In this document: positions 53,730 to 62,542 of the stretch, in pieces
How the letters are laid out: every line of letters starts with the position of its first letter
Position numbering within the stretch: the first letter of the stretch is position 1
Origin: Bacteroides helcogenes P 36-108
GTDB lineage: Bacteria > Bacteroidota > Bacteroidia > Bacteroidales > Bacteroidaceae
NCBI RefSeq assembly: GCF_000186225.1
Contig: NC_014933.1
Span: forward strand, 682,001-746,000
Direction of reading: 5' to 3'
DNA length: 64,000 bases
Notes under the pieces: model-generated
What the model was told of the DNA's origin: nothing
What the model saw: the letters and a program-made list of their open reading frames with translations, nothing else
Database searches by the model: none
Made by a program: the position numbers and the translations under genes

Positions 53730-54602
53730 GTGTTACGTAACCAAATAGACAAGATAAGGCTCTTATTCCACAAGGATAGAGGGTCTTATCTTTGTTTTTA
53801 CGAAATATTAGGGTTCTTTCCCCGCAATATTCAGATTTATCAGCAAGCCCTGCTGCATAAATCCATTTCCATACGCTCTGAGAAAGGACGCCCACTGAAC
53901 AATGAGAGGCTTGAATTTTTAGGAGATGCCATCCTTGACGCCATTGTAGGGGATATTGTCTATAAACACTTTGAAGGCCGTCGTGAGGGTTTCCTAACAA
54001 ATACGCGTTCTAAAATCGTGCAACGGGAAACGCTCAACAAGCTTGCCGTTGAAATCGGGTTGGATAAGTTAGTGAAGTACTCCAGCCGATCTTCTTCTCA
54101 TAACAGTTATATGTATGGCAATGCATTCGAGGCTTTCGTAGGCGCCATTTATCTGGATCAGGGCTATGACCGTTGCAAATGGTTCATGGAAGAAAAAATA
54201 TTCAAGCACTATATAGACCTTGACAAGATGTCACGCAAGGAGGTCAACTTCAAATCGAAACTGATAGAATGGAGCCAGAAGAACAAGATGGAAGTGTCTT
54301 TCGAGCTTATCAAACAGCTTCTTGACAAAGACTACAATCCGATGTTCCACACCGAGATTCGTATTGAAGGTGTTTCGGCAGGAACAGGAACGGGGTATTC
54401 CAAAAAGGAATCACAGCAGAATGCCGCACAAATAGCATTAAGAAAAATCAAGGGAGACGAAACCTTCAAGACGGAAATACAGGCTGCCAAGAATCAGCGT
54501 CATACAGAGGAAATCATAGCTGAAGGTATTGCCGCACAAGATACTGCCATAACGGAAAGATTATCCGAAACAGATTCCCATCCTGCGTCCCTGGACAACT
54601 AA
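53730..54602 (+). CDS. rnc: Ribonuclease III
   Basis: A 290-residue double-strand RNA nuclease. The catalytic domain has the signature NERLEFLGDAILD near residue 58 and GNAFEAFVGAIYLDQGYD with the second metal Glu. The double-strand RNA-binding domain (about 178-245) ends YSKKESQQNAAQIALRKI. An extra acidic tail of about 45 residues follows. The start codon is GTG, 6 bases after the fabF stop. Its last 42 bases overlap the end of pfkA on the other strand. Confidence 0.96.
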   Translation: MLRNQIDKIRLLFHKDRGSYLCFYEILGFFPRNIQIYQQALLHKSISIRSEKGRPLNNERLEFLGDAILDAIVGDIVYKHFEGRREGFLTNTRSKIVQRETLNKLAVEIGLDKLVKYSSRSSSHNSYMYGNAFEAFVGAIYLDQGYDRCKWFMEEKIFKHYIDLDKMSRKEVNFKSKLIEWSQKNKMEVSFELIKQLLDKDYNPMFHTEIRIEGVSAGTGTGYSKKESQQNAAQIALRKIKGDETFKTEIQAAKNQRHTEEIIAEGIAAQDTAITERLSETDSHPASLDN

Positions 54603-55571
54603 GTCATGGTCTTCCGTCACCAACTTCAACTTACCGGCCACCTCCTCTAAGGGAACAGAAGCTATTTCGTTCCCTTTCAAAGTAATCATGCGCCCGAATT
54701 GTCCGGTAGCAATCAGTTCCGTAGCATGGCCTCCCATGCGGGTAGAGAGGTTACGGTCGAAAGGTGTAGGCGAACCGCCACGCTGGATATATCCCAGCAC
54801 GGTTTCGCGGGTTTCTATCCCTGTTTCGTACTCTATCTCCTGAGCTATGTATTCGGCGGCACGCTTGTTTCCGTCTGTCTGAATGCCTTCGGCAACAACT
54901 ACAATGGAATAGGGTTTGCCTTTTTTGAGGCGGTTCAGTATTGTCTCGCCAATATTGTGAATGTCATAAGGTATCTCAGGTATCAGGATCACGTCACCTC
55001 CTCCCGCCATGCCGGAGTAAAGAGCTATCCAGCCCGCCTTATGTCCCATTACCTCAATCACCATCACGCGTTTGTGCGAGCTGGCGGTAGAGTGCAGCCT
55101 GTCAATAGCATCGGTGGCAATGCTGACGGCAGAATCGAAACCGAAAGAGAAGTCGGTTCCCCAAATGTCATTATCAATGGTTTTTGGCACGGAAACAATA
55201 TTCAAGCCCATATTCGCAAGTTTTGCCGCCGTCTTCTGAGTACCGTTTCCTCCGATACAGACGATGCAGTCTAAACCCAGATCTTTCACGTTTTGTTCTA
55301 TCAGCGCGGGTTTATCCACATCAGGCATCACTCCATTCTTCTTGAATGGCTTCTCACGGGAAGTTCCCAGCATCGTGCCGCCTAAATTCAGCAAACCAGA
55401 TAAGGATTTTTCGGTAAATGACTCCACATCTTTAGTCAACAGTCCCTGAAAACCACTGTGAATGCCTATTACTTCCATTCCATAATGATTGATGGCTGTT
55501 TTGCATACGCCACGTATCGTAGCATTGATGCCGGGACAGTCGCCTCCTGAGGTCAAAATACCGATTCTCAT
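54561..55571 (-). CDS. pfkA: 6-Phosphofructokinase
   Basis: A 336-residue PFK that phosphorylates fructose 6-phosphate in glycolysis. Motifs are TSGGDCPGINA, the nucleotide loop GGNGT (107-111), PKTIDNDI (129-136), MGHKAGWIAL, GYIQRGGSP. Gly110 at the E. coli position 104 indicates ATP rather than pyrophosphate as donor, while the Lys in PKTIDND is found in pyrophosphate enzymes and mixed (group III) PFKs. The Asn in GGNGT stands where most have Asp. So ATP use is likely but not certain. It converges on rnc with a 42-base overlap. Confidence 0.93.
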   Translation of the reverse strand: MRIGILTSGGDCPGINATIRGVCKTAINHYGMEVIGIHSGFQGLLTKDVESFTEKSLSGLLNLGGTMLGTSREKPFKKNGVMPDVDKPALIEQNVKDLGLDCIVCIGGNGTQKTAAKLANMGLNIVSVPKTIDNDIWGTDFSFGFDSAVSIATDAIDRLHSTASSHKRVMVIEVMGHKAGWIALYSGMAGGGDVILIPEIPYDIHNIGETILNRLKKGKPYSIVVVAEGIQTDGNKRAAEYIAQEIEYETGIETRETVLGYIQRGGSPTPFDRNLSTRMGGHATELIATGQFGRMITLKGNEIASVPLEEVAGKLKLVTEDHDLVVQGRRMGICFG

Positions 55572-55664
55572 AACATTCTTGTTTAAATGGCGTTTCTTTT
55601 CGCTTATACGGACGTAAAGATAGAAAAAAAACAGAAAAAAGATAGAGATGCCGATAAATAAGAT

Positions 55665-55672
55665 TATTTTTG
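55665..55672 (+). promoter_or_regulatory. -7 box (TATTTTTG) for the GH3-type gene
   Basis: Exact TAnnTTTG, 30 bases before the start codon. No clear -33. Confidence 0.45.
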
Positions 55673-55701
55673 CGCTTTAAAATTAGATTTCAACAAGAAC
55701 G

Positions 55702-57213
55702 ATGAGTATTACAAAGTTTCTGAATAAGGTATATTTCACCCCCCGTCTGAAAGAAATCGAACAATATGCCGACCATGCCGGCAAATTGCAGCAAGGCGTG
55801 CTGCAACATCTCGTCGGCACGGCAGCCGATACAGAATGGGGAAAGAAATACAACTATGCCTCTATCCGTACTTATGAGGATTTCAAAAACCGCCTTCCCA
55901 TACAAACCTACGAAGAAATAAAGCCCTACGTAACCCGCCTGCGCGCCGGAGAGCAGAATCTGCTCTGGCCTTCGGAAATCCGTTGGTTTGCCAAGTCTTC
56001 GGGAACAACTAATGACAAAAGCAAGTTCCTGCCGGTGAGCAAGGAATCATTGCATGACACGCATTATAAAGGAGGCAAGGATGCCGTCGCAATCTATCTG
56101 GGACAAAATCCCGAAAGCCGCTTCTTCGCAGGCAAAGGGCTTATTTTAGGAGGCAGCCATGCTCCGAATCTGAACACCAACCATAGTCTTGTTGGTGATC
56201 TCTCTGCTATTCTGATAGAAAATATCAACCCATTGGTGAATTTCGTCCGTGTGCCGAGCAAGCAAACGGCACTGATGGAACATTTCGAACCTAAAATGGA
56301 GGCCATTGCCAATGAAACCATCACAGCCAATGTCACCAACCTTTCAGGAGTACCGTCCTGGATGCTTGTACTCATCAAGCACCTGCTCGAGAAGACAGGC
56401 AAACAAAGCCTTGAAGAAGTCTGGCCTAATCTGGAGGTGTTCTTTCATGGCGGAGTAGCCTTCACACCTTATCGCGAACAGTATAAGGAGGTGATACGCA
56501 GCAGCAAAATGCACTATGTAGAAACCTACAATGCATCCGAAGGCTACTTCGGCACACAGAACGATCCGGCAGATCCGGCTATGCTGTTGATGATAGACTA
56601 TGGTATCTTCTATGAATTTGTCCCGCTGGAAGATGTCGGCAAGGATGCTCCCCGCATCTGTTGCCTGGAGGAAGTGGAGTTGAACAAGAACTATGCAATG
56701 GTAATCTCCACCTCTGCCGGACTATGGCGGTATATGATTGGAGACACAGTGAAATTTACTTCGAAGAATCCATATAAGTTTGTCATCACCGGACGCACCA
56801 AGCATTTCATCAATGCCTTCGGCGAAGAACTGATTGTAGATAATGCGGAAAAAGGGCTTTCCAAGGCATGTGCCGCAACCGGTGCGCAGGTCATAGACTA
56901 CTCCGCCGCTCCCGTATTTATGGACGAACATGCCAAATGCCGCCACCAATGGCTGATAGAGTTTGCACAAATGCCGGATTCTTTAGGAAAATTTGCCAAG
57001 ATACTGGATGACACGCTGAAGGAAATCAACTCCGACTATGAGGCTAAACGCCAGAACAACCTTGCCTTGCAACCGCTTGAGGTCATAGTAGCCCGCCAAA
57101 ACTTGTTCCACGACTGGCTGGACAGCAAAGGAAAACTCGGCGGACAGCATAAAATACCACGCCTCAGCAATACAAGGGAATACATAGAGGAAATGCTGGA
57201 ACTGAACCGTTGA
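55702..57213 (+). CDS. GH3 auxin-responsive-type acyl-adenylating enzyme
   Basis: A 503-residue member of the plant-named GH3 family, in the adenylate-forming superfamily. The ATP loop is FAKSSGTTNDKSKFLPVS near residue 107. Later motifs are LSGVPSWMLVLIKHLLE, TYNASEGYFGTQ, YAMVISTSAGLWRYMIGDTV and INAFGEELIVDNAEKGL. In plants these enzymes join jasmonate or auxin to amino acids. The bacterial versions, common in Bacteroidota, have no proven substrate; an acyl-amino acid product is the likely one. It stands in its own unit and converges on mnmA. Confidence 0.9.
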   Translation: MSITKFLNKVYFTPRLKEIEQYADHAGKLQQGVLQHLVGTAADTEWGKKYNYASIRTYEDFKNRLPIQTYEEIKPYVTRLRAGEQNLLWPSEIRWFAKSSGTTNDKSKFLPVSKESLHDTHYKGGKDAVAIYLGQNPESRFFAGKGLILGGSHAPNLNTNHSLVGDLSAILIENINPLVNFVRVPSKQTALMEHFEPKMEAIANETITANVTNLSGVPSWMLVLIKHLLEKTGKQSLEEVWPNLEVFFHGGVAFTPYREQYKEVIRSSKMHYVETYNASEGYFGTQNDPADPAMLLMIDYGIFYEFVPLEDVGKDAPRICCLEEVELNKNYAMVISTSAGLWRYMIGDTVKFTSKNPYKFVITGRTKHFINAFGEELIVDNAEKGLSKACAATGAQVIDYSAAPVFMDEHAKCRHQWLIEFAQMPDSLGKFAKILDDTLKEINSDYEAKRQNNLALQPLEVIVARQNLFHDWLDSKGKLGGQHKIPRLSNTREYIEEMLELNR

Positions 57214-57230
57214 CCGGACATCCATGCAAT

Positions 57231-58292
57231 TCATTCTGCCATGCCGATGATTCCTCCACCCAACAACAGTCCGTCGGCTGTATAGAAAGCCGCCGCCTGT
57301 CCTGCCGCAACAGCCTCCAAAGGTTCTGCCAAGCATACATGCAGCAAACCGTCGGCAGTGAGTGAAACTTTACATCGATTGGCCTGCTTGCGGTAGCGTA
57401 TCTTCACAATAACTTCTTCGGCATCCAGCACGCGACTGTATTCTGCCAGATTCCATTCTTCCAGCCACATTTCCCGCTTGTACAAAGAAGCAAGCGGGGC
57501 AAGTATCACCTCATTCTTCTCTACCGAGATTTCTTTGACAAAAACTGCTTTATTCAACTGAAGTCCCAGTCCTCTGCGCTGCCCGATGGTGTAGAAAGGA
57601 TAGCCTTCGTGCCACCCCAGAAAATTCCCCTTTTCATCGACAAATTTTCCTTTATCGGGCAGTTTTCGGACACCTGCTTCACACTTCAGGAAAGAACGGT
57701 AATCCAACGGACAGAAGCATACGCCGATGCTGTCTTTCTTCGTCGCCACCTGCCGGAAACCACGAGCCGCGGCATAAGCACGAGCTTCACTTTTAATAAT
57801 ATCCCCCATCGGAAGCAACATACGCCGCAAAATGTCCTGCTTCAAGCCCCACAGAAAAAATGACTGATCCTTATCTCTGTCTGCGGCAGGAGCTATGTAA
57901 TACTTCCCTTCTTGCAAGACCTTACGGACATAATGTCCGGTAGATACCCAATAAATACCCTTTTCATCGGCAATCTTTGCCAAAAGCGCCCATTTCAGTT
58001 CGTTGTTGCAGACGGTGCAGGGAACCGGAGTGCGCCCGGCCAGATACTCATCTATAAAATAGCGGATGACACGTTCGCGGAAAGCTTCACGCGCATCATA
58101 CGTGATGTGCCCGATGCCCAACCTCGCAGCCAATGCACGGGCATCTTCCAGATATTCCGTCCCTCCGTCCGCCTCGTAGAAGCGGAAGGTCACTCCCGTT
58201 ACTTCATAGCCGGCTTCCTGCAACCTCATTGCGGCAACAGAGCTGTCCGTGCCGCCACTCATTCCCAATAGTACATGTTCTTTTGACTTCAT
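57231..58292 (-). CDS. mnmA: tRNA-specific 2-thiouridylase MnmA
   Basis: A 353-residue enzyme that puts sulfur on U34 of tRNA for Lys, Glu and Gln. PP-loop is [11 protein letters not shown] (10-20). The catalytic Cys95 is in [11 protein letters not shown] and the second Cys192 in [34 protein letters not shown] and the C-terminal beta-barrel ([13 protein letters not shown]) are normal. I start at 58292, where similarity begins; open frame upstream is unrelated. An ATG at 58313 would add seven residues. Confidence 0.95.
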   Translation of the reverse strand: MKSKEHVLLGMSGGTDSSVAAMRLQEAGYEVTGVTFRFYEADGGTEYLEDARALAARLGIGHITYDAREAFRERVIRYFIDEYLAGRTPVPCTVCNNELKWALLAKIADEKGIYWVSTGHYVRKVLQEGKYYIAPAADRDKDQSFFLWGLKQDILRRMLLPMGDIIKSEARAYAAARGFRQVATKKDSIGVCFCPLDYRSFLKCEAGVRKLPDKGKFVDEKGNFLGWHEGYPFYTIGQRRGLGLQLNKAVFVKEISVEKNEVILAPLASLYKREMWLEEWNLAEYSRVLDAEEVIVKIRYRKQANRCKVSLTADGLLHVCLAEPLEAVAAGQAAAFYTADGLLLGGGIIGMAE

Positions 58293-58325
58293 TCTACAAA
58301 AATAGTATTTCATCCAAGAAAACTC

Positions 58326-58333
58326 TATCTTTG
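58326..58333 (+). promoter_or_regulatory. -7 box (TATCTTTG) for the HAD phosphatase
   Basis: Exact TAnnTTTG, 32 bases before the ATG. No clear -33. Confidence 0.45.
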
Positions 58334-58364
58334 TCCCATCAAAAAAAACAATAGATTTCAAGCC

Positions 58365-59180
58365 ATGAGACAAGACTATCGCCTGCTCGTCCTCGACCTG
58401 GACGGCACTCTGACAAATTCGAAGAAAGAAATCTCGCCGCGCAACCTCCACAGCCTGCTGCAACTGCAACAAAGCGGCGTGCGACTGGTGCTGGCATCGG
58501 GTCGCCCCACCTACGGCATAGCTCCCTTAGCAGAACAATTGCAAATGAAGGAGCACAACGGTTACATCCTCTCCTACAACGGTGGAGAAATCATAGACTG
58601 GAGCACGGGTGAACTGCTGTACAAGAACCTGCTGCCCGACGATGTGCTGCCCATCCTCTACCAAGCCTCCACCCACAACCGTCAAACAATCCTCACTTAC
58701 GACAACGAGTTCGTCCTGACCGAAAATCCCGATGACCCGTACGTACAGAAAGAAGCTTTCCTCAACAAGATGCAGATACGCCACATAGGCAACTTCCTGC
58801 AAGAAACACCCCGCCCCCTGCCCAAATGCCTCATTGTGGGCGAGCCGGAACAACTTATAAAGACGGAAACCGAGCTAAGCCAACGCCTGCAAACACAAAT
58901 CAGTGTGTATCGCTCGGAGCCTTACTTCCTGGAACTTGTGCCCCTGGGCATAGACAAAGCACGCTCGCTTGCCGTGCTGCTGAACAAGCTGGGCATACCC
59001 CGCGAGGAAATGATGGCCATGGGCGACGGCTACAACGACCTCAGCATGATAAAATACGCCGGACTGGGCGTGGCTATGAACAATGCCCAGACATCTGTAA
59101 AGGAAGCGGCAGACTACATTGCTCCAAGCAACGACGAGGATGGAGTGGCGATAACCATAGAGCGATATTTCACCCTTTAA
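58365..59180 (+). CDS. Cof-type HAD-IIB sugar-phosphate phosphatase
   Basis: A 271-residue HAD hydrolase. Motif I is [13 protein letters not shown] (nucleophile Asp11), motif II LASGRPT, motif III a Lys in GIDKARSL, motif [14 protein letters not shown]2B cap lies between about 85 and 190. Cof/YidA-type enzymes remove phosphate from sugar phosphates, nucleotides or PLP. It stands alone. Confidence 0.92.
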   Translation: MRQDYRLLVLDLDGTLTNSKKEISPRNLHSLLQLQQSGVRLVLASGRPTYGIAPLAEQLQMKEHNGYILSYNGGEIIDWSTGELLYKNLLPDDVLPILYQASTHNRQTILTYDNEFVLTENPDDPYVQKEAFLNKMQIRHIGNFLQETPRPLPKCLIVGEPEQLIKTETELSQRLQTQISVYRSEPYFLELVPLGIDKARSLAVLLNKLGIPREEMMAMGDGYNDLSMIKYAGLGVAMNNAQTSVKEAADYIAPSNDEDGVAITIERYFTL

Positions 59181-59342
59181 ACCTCATAGAAAATCTCAGG
59201 TAGTATAGGGATGCCCGTTCAATAGTATAAAGAGCCTGCTTCTGCCGTATGGGGGAATAAGGTTCAGATTTTGCTCCGGAATGCAATTAAAATTATAAAT
59301 AATTTCCGTAGCTTTGTTCTCGGCGTATGCGAAGCCTGTGGA
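59181..59342. other. Spacer with an orphan -7 box
   Basis: 162 bases between the HAD gene (+) and the propeller gene (-). A plus-strand TAGCTTTG at 59309-59316 has no downstream plus-strand gene. Otherwise nothing is seen. Confidence 0.45.
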
Positions 59343-60470
59343 TTACTTCACAACATAGCTAAAGACAACCGGATTATCATCTTCTGACACCTGTTCCAAC
59401 AAACGAATCAGATTAGCATTCAAATGTTCCTTGCCCGATCGCCCCTGCATTTTCAGTATATCCGGAGGATAAACAAAAAAAACACGCTTCCGATTGCCCT
59501 CTACCGGAATAAAATTCGGCATGGCAAGCTGATAGTCCGTATTCATAATTATGCGGTAATTACTCACTTCCTTTTTCTCTTTAGACAAGACATAAAGTCC
59601 CGGCTGGTTGGTACGGAAAAGCAAATAATTCGGAGTATCACATAGGTCAGTCATCGTATAGACGTATTTCTCTTTCATACACATTTTATTTAATTCAGCG
59701 CATCCATAAGTCCGTTTTTCTTCAGAAACGGGGAAAGCCCGGTCGCCCCAATCTATCGTATATGCTTTTTCCACCCGGTCGCCCCTCATCGTATAGATTG
59801 TATCGTCAAACTTTCGGGTCAGGTACACCGGAGACTCCCCGGTCATCTGCATATTGCCGGACATACAGAAAGGAGCTGTCTCGGACAATGGTTTCCATAA
59901 AGAATGGCGCTGGCCGGTCTTCTTCTCTATTGTCAGAAGAGAATAATCGGACAATTGATTGTTCGCATAAGTTTCCTTCCGCAAATATATATACTCGTCA
60001 GTCACAGCTAGCGATTTGCACATGCCATCCAAGGGGAGGGTGCGTTCATAAGTACCGTCAAGGGTGTAATAATGAATAGCCGGAGGATAAGTCAGCAACA
60101 GTAATCTCTCCTCTTTCCGGTCTATGGCGATATCAAAAAGATTCACGTATTCACCGGGACCGCTTCCTACCGCATGTATCGTAAACTGATGCTTTCCCGA
60201 CTTATCGAAACAAAACACCCGTTTCATTTGTACATCCAAAATAAGGAACCGGTTTCCATCCTCTATAACTCTATCTATGCCATGAATCAAGACATCAGAT
60301 TTCGTCTCAGGTATAAAAAGAAATGCGCTATCCAGGAAAGCAGTGTCATTTACCACTCCACAATCCTCTGTAACGGTAACAATTTCGGCGGCATTATCCG
60401 TTTTCTTCTTGGTACAACCAAAAACAAAAAATGACAAGGCGCATACCATTAGCAATATCTTCGACTTCAT
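59343..60470 (-). CDS. 6-bladed beta-propeller lipoprotein, NVEALA partner
   Basis: A 375-residue lipoprotein: lipobox FFVFGC with Cys19, then a predicted six-bladed beta-propeller with repeats such as RFLILDVQMKRVFCFDKSGK, VNLFDIAIDRKEERLLLLTY and IHYYTLDGTYERTLPLDGM. VGSGPGEYVNLFDI is the family's most conserved stretch. Such proteins (BF3164-like) sit next to NVEALA proteins in many Bacteroides genomes; function is unknown. It starts 8 bases after the NVEALA gene stops, so both are on one message. Confidence 0.88.
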   Translation of the reverse strand: MKSKILLMVCALSFFVFGCTKKKTDNAAEIVTVTEDCGVVNDTAFLDSAFLFIPETKSDVLIHGIDRVIEDGNRFLILDVQMKRVFCFDKSGKHQFTIHAVGSGPGEYVNLFDIAIDRKEERLLLLTYPPAIHYYTLDGTYERTLPLDGMCKSLAVTDEYIYLRKETYANNQLSDYSLLTIEKKTGQRHSLWKPLSETAPFCMSGNMQMTGESPVYLTRKFDDTIYTMRGDRVEKAYTIDWGDRAFPVSEEKRTYGCAELNKMCMKEKYVYTMTDLCDTPNYLLFRTNQPGLYVLSKEKKEVSNYRIIMNTDYQLAMPNFIPVEGNRKRVFFVYPPDILKMQGRSGKEHLNANLIRLLEQVSEDDNPVVFSYVVK

Positions 60471-60478
60471 ACTCTTTA

Positions 60479-60802
60479 TCAGTTAACTGATACCCATTCT
60501 TCACTGATACCCGGAGTACAATCAACAACACCAAGTCCGAAACAATTAGTCACAGTCACTACTCGATACGCATAGGTATCTTGTCCTCTTATAGTAACCC
60601 AATACGGTCCTTTCTGACTCGTGTCCGAGTCTTTACTCTCAGACTTACTAAGCCCTCCCTCGCCAGATGCCAAAGCCTCAACATTAGCCAATAGCATCTC
60701 ATACTGTTCACTTCCTATTACGACATTTTTCTGTGAAAGCAATGAAGGCATTACAAATAAGACACAAGAAATACACACAAGAAAAGATAAGAACTTTTTC
60801 AT
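60479..60802 (-). CDS. NVEALA-domain small exported protein
   Basis: A 107-residue protein with signal peptide MKKFLSFLVCISCVLFVMPS and the motif MLLANVEALASGEGG (NVEALA at 40-45). A Ser/Lys/Asp linker follows, then a C-terminal domain with two cysteines (TNCFGLGVVDCTPG). The signal and the GEGG end look like a leader with a glycine cleavage site. The family is unique to Bacteroidota and has no known role. I start at 60802 because the signal peptide begins there. It is followed by the propeller lipoprotein. Confidence 0.85.
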   Translation of the reverse strand: MKKFLSFLVCISCVLFVMPSLLSQKNVVIGSEQYEMLLANVEALASGEGGLSKSESKDSDTSQKGPYWVTIRGQDTYAYRVVTVTNCFGLGVVDCTPGISEEWVSVN

Positions 60803-60922
60803 AACATTTCGTTTTAAGATTATCATCTACAAATTTTAAAAAAACAATTCAAACGAGCAAACTCAAAGAACTAATTTCGCACAAGAAATGGTTTCAGCTA
60901 ATAAATATTCACAGATTTATTA

Positions 60923-60930
60923 TACCTTTG
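60923..60930 (+). promoter_or_regulatory. -7 box (TACCTTTG) for cysS
   Basis: Exact TAnnTTTG, 31 bases before the cysS start. No clear -33. Confidence 0.5.
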
Positions 60931-60960
60931 TGATTCAAAAGAAAATAAAATCAGAACGTT

Positions 60961-62436
60961 ATGGAACAACAACTGACCATTTACAACACTTTAGATAGAA
61001 AAAAGGAATTATTCGTACCCCTTCATGCCCCGCATGTAGGCATGTATGTCTGCGGCCCTACCGTTTACGGTGATCCTCACTTGGGACATGCACGCCCCGC
61101 CATCACCTTCGACCTGTTATTCCGCTACCTCACGCATATAGGCTATAAGGTACGCTATGTGCGCAACATCACCGATGTAGGCCATCTGGAACACGATGCC
61201 GATGACGGTGAAGACAAGATAGCCAAGAAAGCACGTCTGGAACAACTGGAACCCATGGAAGTGGCACAATACTACATCAACCGCTACCACAAGGCAATGG
61301 AAGCACTGAACGTGCTCTCCCCAAGTATAGAACCGCACGCCAGCGGACACATCATCGAGCAGATAGAACTGGTGAAGGAAATCATGAAGAACGGATATGC
61401 TTACGAAAGTGAAGGCTCCGTTTACTTCGACGTGGCCAAATACAACAAGGACCACCAGTATGGCAAACTCTCCGGGCGCAACCTGGACGACGTGCTGAAC
61501 ACTACCCGCGAACTGGACGGACAAAGCGAGAAGCACAACCCCGCCGACTTCGCCCTGTGGAAGTGTGCGCAACCGGAGCACATCATGCGCTGGCCTTCTC
61601 CGTGGAGTGACGGATTTCCCGGCTGGCACGCCGAATGTACGGCTATGGGAAGAAAGTATTTGGGAGAGCACTTCGACATTCACGGAGGCGGCATGGACCT
61701 CGTCTTCCCGCACCACGAATGCGAGATAGCGCAGTCCGTAGCTTCGCAGGGCGATGACATGGTGCACTATTGGATGCACAACAACATGCTCACCATCAAC
61801 GGACAGAAAATGGGTAAGAGCTACGGCAACTTCATCACGCTGGAAGAACTTTTCAACGGTACGCATCCCCTGCTGGAACAGGCTTACAGTCCGATGACCA
61901 TACGCTTCTTCACCTTGCAGGCACACTACCGCAGCACGGTGGACTTCAGCAACGAGGCGCTGCAAGCCGCCGAAAAGGGATTGTCGAGACTGATGGATGC
62001 CGTGCACGGACTGGAAAAGATTGTACCTGCAACGACTTCTACCATAGACGTAAAGACCCTGCGCGCCAAGTGCTACGAAGCCATGAACGATGATCTGAAC
62101 TCACCGATAGTCATCGCCCACCTCTTTGACGGCGCCAAGATGGTGAACAACATTCTTGCCGGAAATGACAGCATCACAGCCGATGACCTGAAAGAACTGG
62201 AAGACATGTTCCATACCTTCTGCTTCGATATCTTAGGACTGAAGGAAGACAACACCTCCAATGAGGAACGCGAAGCTGCCTTCGGCAAGGTGGTGGACAT
62301 GCTATTGGAAGAGCGCATGAAGGCAAAAGCCAATAAAGACTGGGCAACCAGCGACAAGATACGTAATGAACTTACCGCACTCGGATTCGAAATAAAGGAT
62401 GGTAAGGAAGGATGCGAGTGGAAACTGAATAAGTAG
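60961..62436 (+). CDS. cysS: Cysteinyl-tRNA synthetase
   Basis: A 491-residue class I synthetase that charges tRNA-Cys. Zinc-site residues are Cys31, Cys226, His251 and Glu255. The HIGH motif reads HLGH (40-43, with [10 protein letters not shown]) and KMSKS reads KMGKS (283-287). The C-terminal DALR and anticodon part ends [15 protein letters not shown]. Full length; alone in its unit. Confidence 0.98.
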   Translation: MEQQLTIYNTLDRKKELFVPLHAPHVGMYVCGPTVYGDPHLGHARPAITFDLLFRYLTHIGYKVRYVRNITDVGHLEHDADDGEDKIAKKARLEQLEPMEVAQYYINRYHKAMEALNVLSPSIEPHASGHIIEQIELVKEIMKNGYAYESEGSVYFDVAKYNKDHQYGKLSGRNLDDVLNTTRELDGQSEKHNPADFALWKCAQPEHIMRWPSPWSDGFPGWHAECTAMGRKYLGEHFDIHGGGMDLVFPHHECEIAQSVASQGDDMVHYWMHNNMLTINGQKMGKSYGNFITLEELFNGTHPLLEQAYSPMTIRFFTLQAHYRSTVDFSNEALQAAEKGLSRLMDAVHGLEKIVPATTSTIDVKTLRAKCYEAMNDDLNSPIVIAHLFDGAKMVNNILAGNDSITADDLKELEDMFHTFCFDILGLKEDNTSNEEREAAFGKVVDMLLEERMKAKANKDWATSDKIRNELTALGFEIKDGKEGCEWKLNK

Positions 62437-62457
62437 TTCCTCTTTTTATAAACCACA

Positions 62458-62512
62458 AATTGCACGGAAACTGGAGGTTTATTTATATTGCCTCACAATT
62501 TTCCGTGCAATT
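62458..62512. terminator. Bidirectional hairpin between cysS and the sulfatase gene
   Basis: AATTGCACGGAAA (62458-62470) pairs with TTTCCGTGCAATT (62500-62512) around a 29-base loop. It separates two convergent genes and has A/T-rich edges. Confidence 0.65.
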
Positions 62513-62542
62513 CGTATTTCCCCTTAAAACTATCCGAATATC

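Noticed and set aside
58297..58304. TATTTTTG as the mnmA promoter -7 box
   Set aside because: It matches the consensus, but the start site would fall on or after the mnmA ATG; probably chance.
61117..62007. 296-codon minus-strand frame opposite cysS
   Set aside because: Antisense shadow; cysS keeps every synthetase motif and has its own promoter box.
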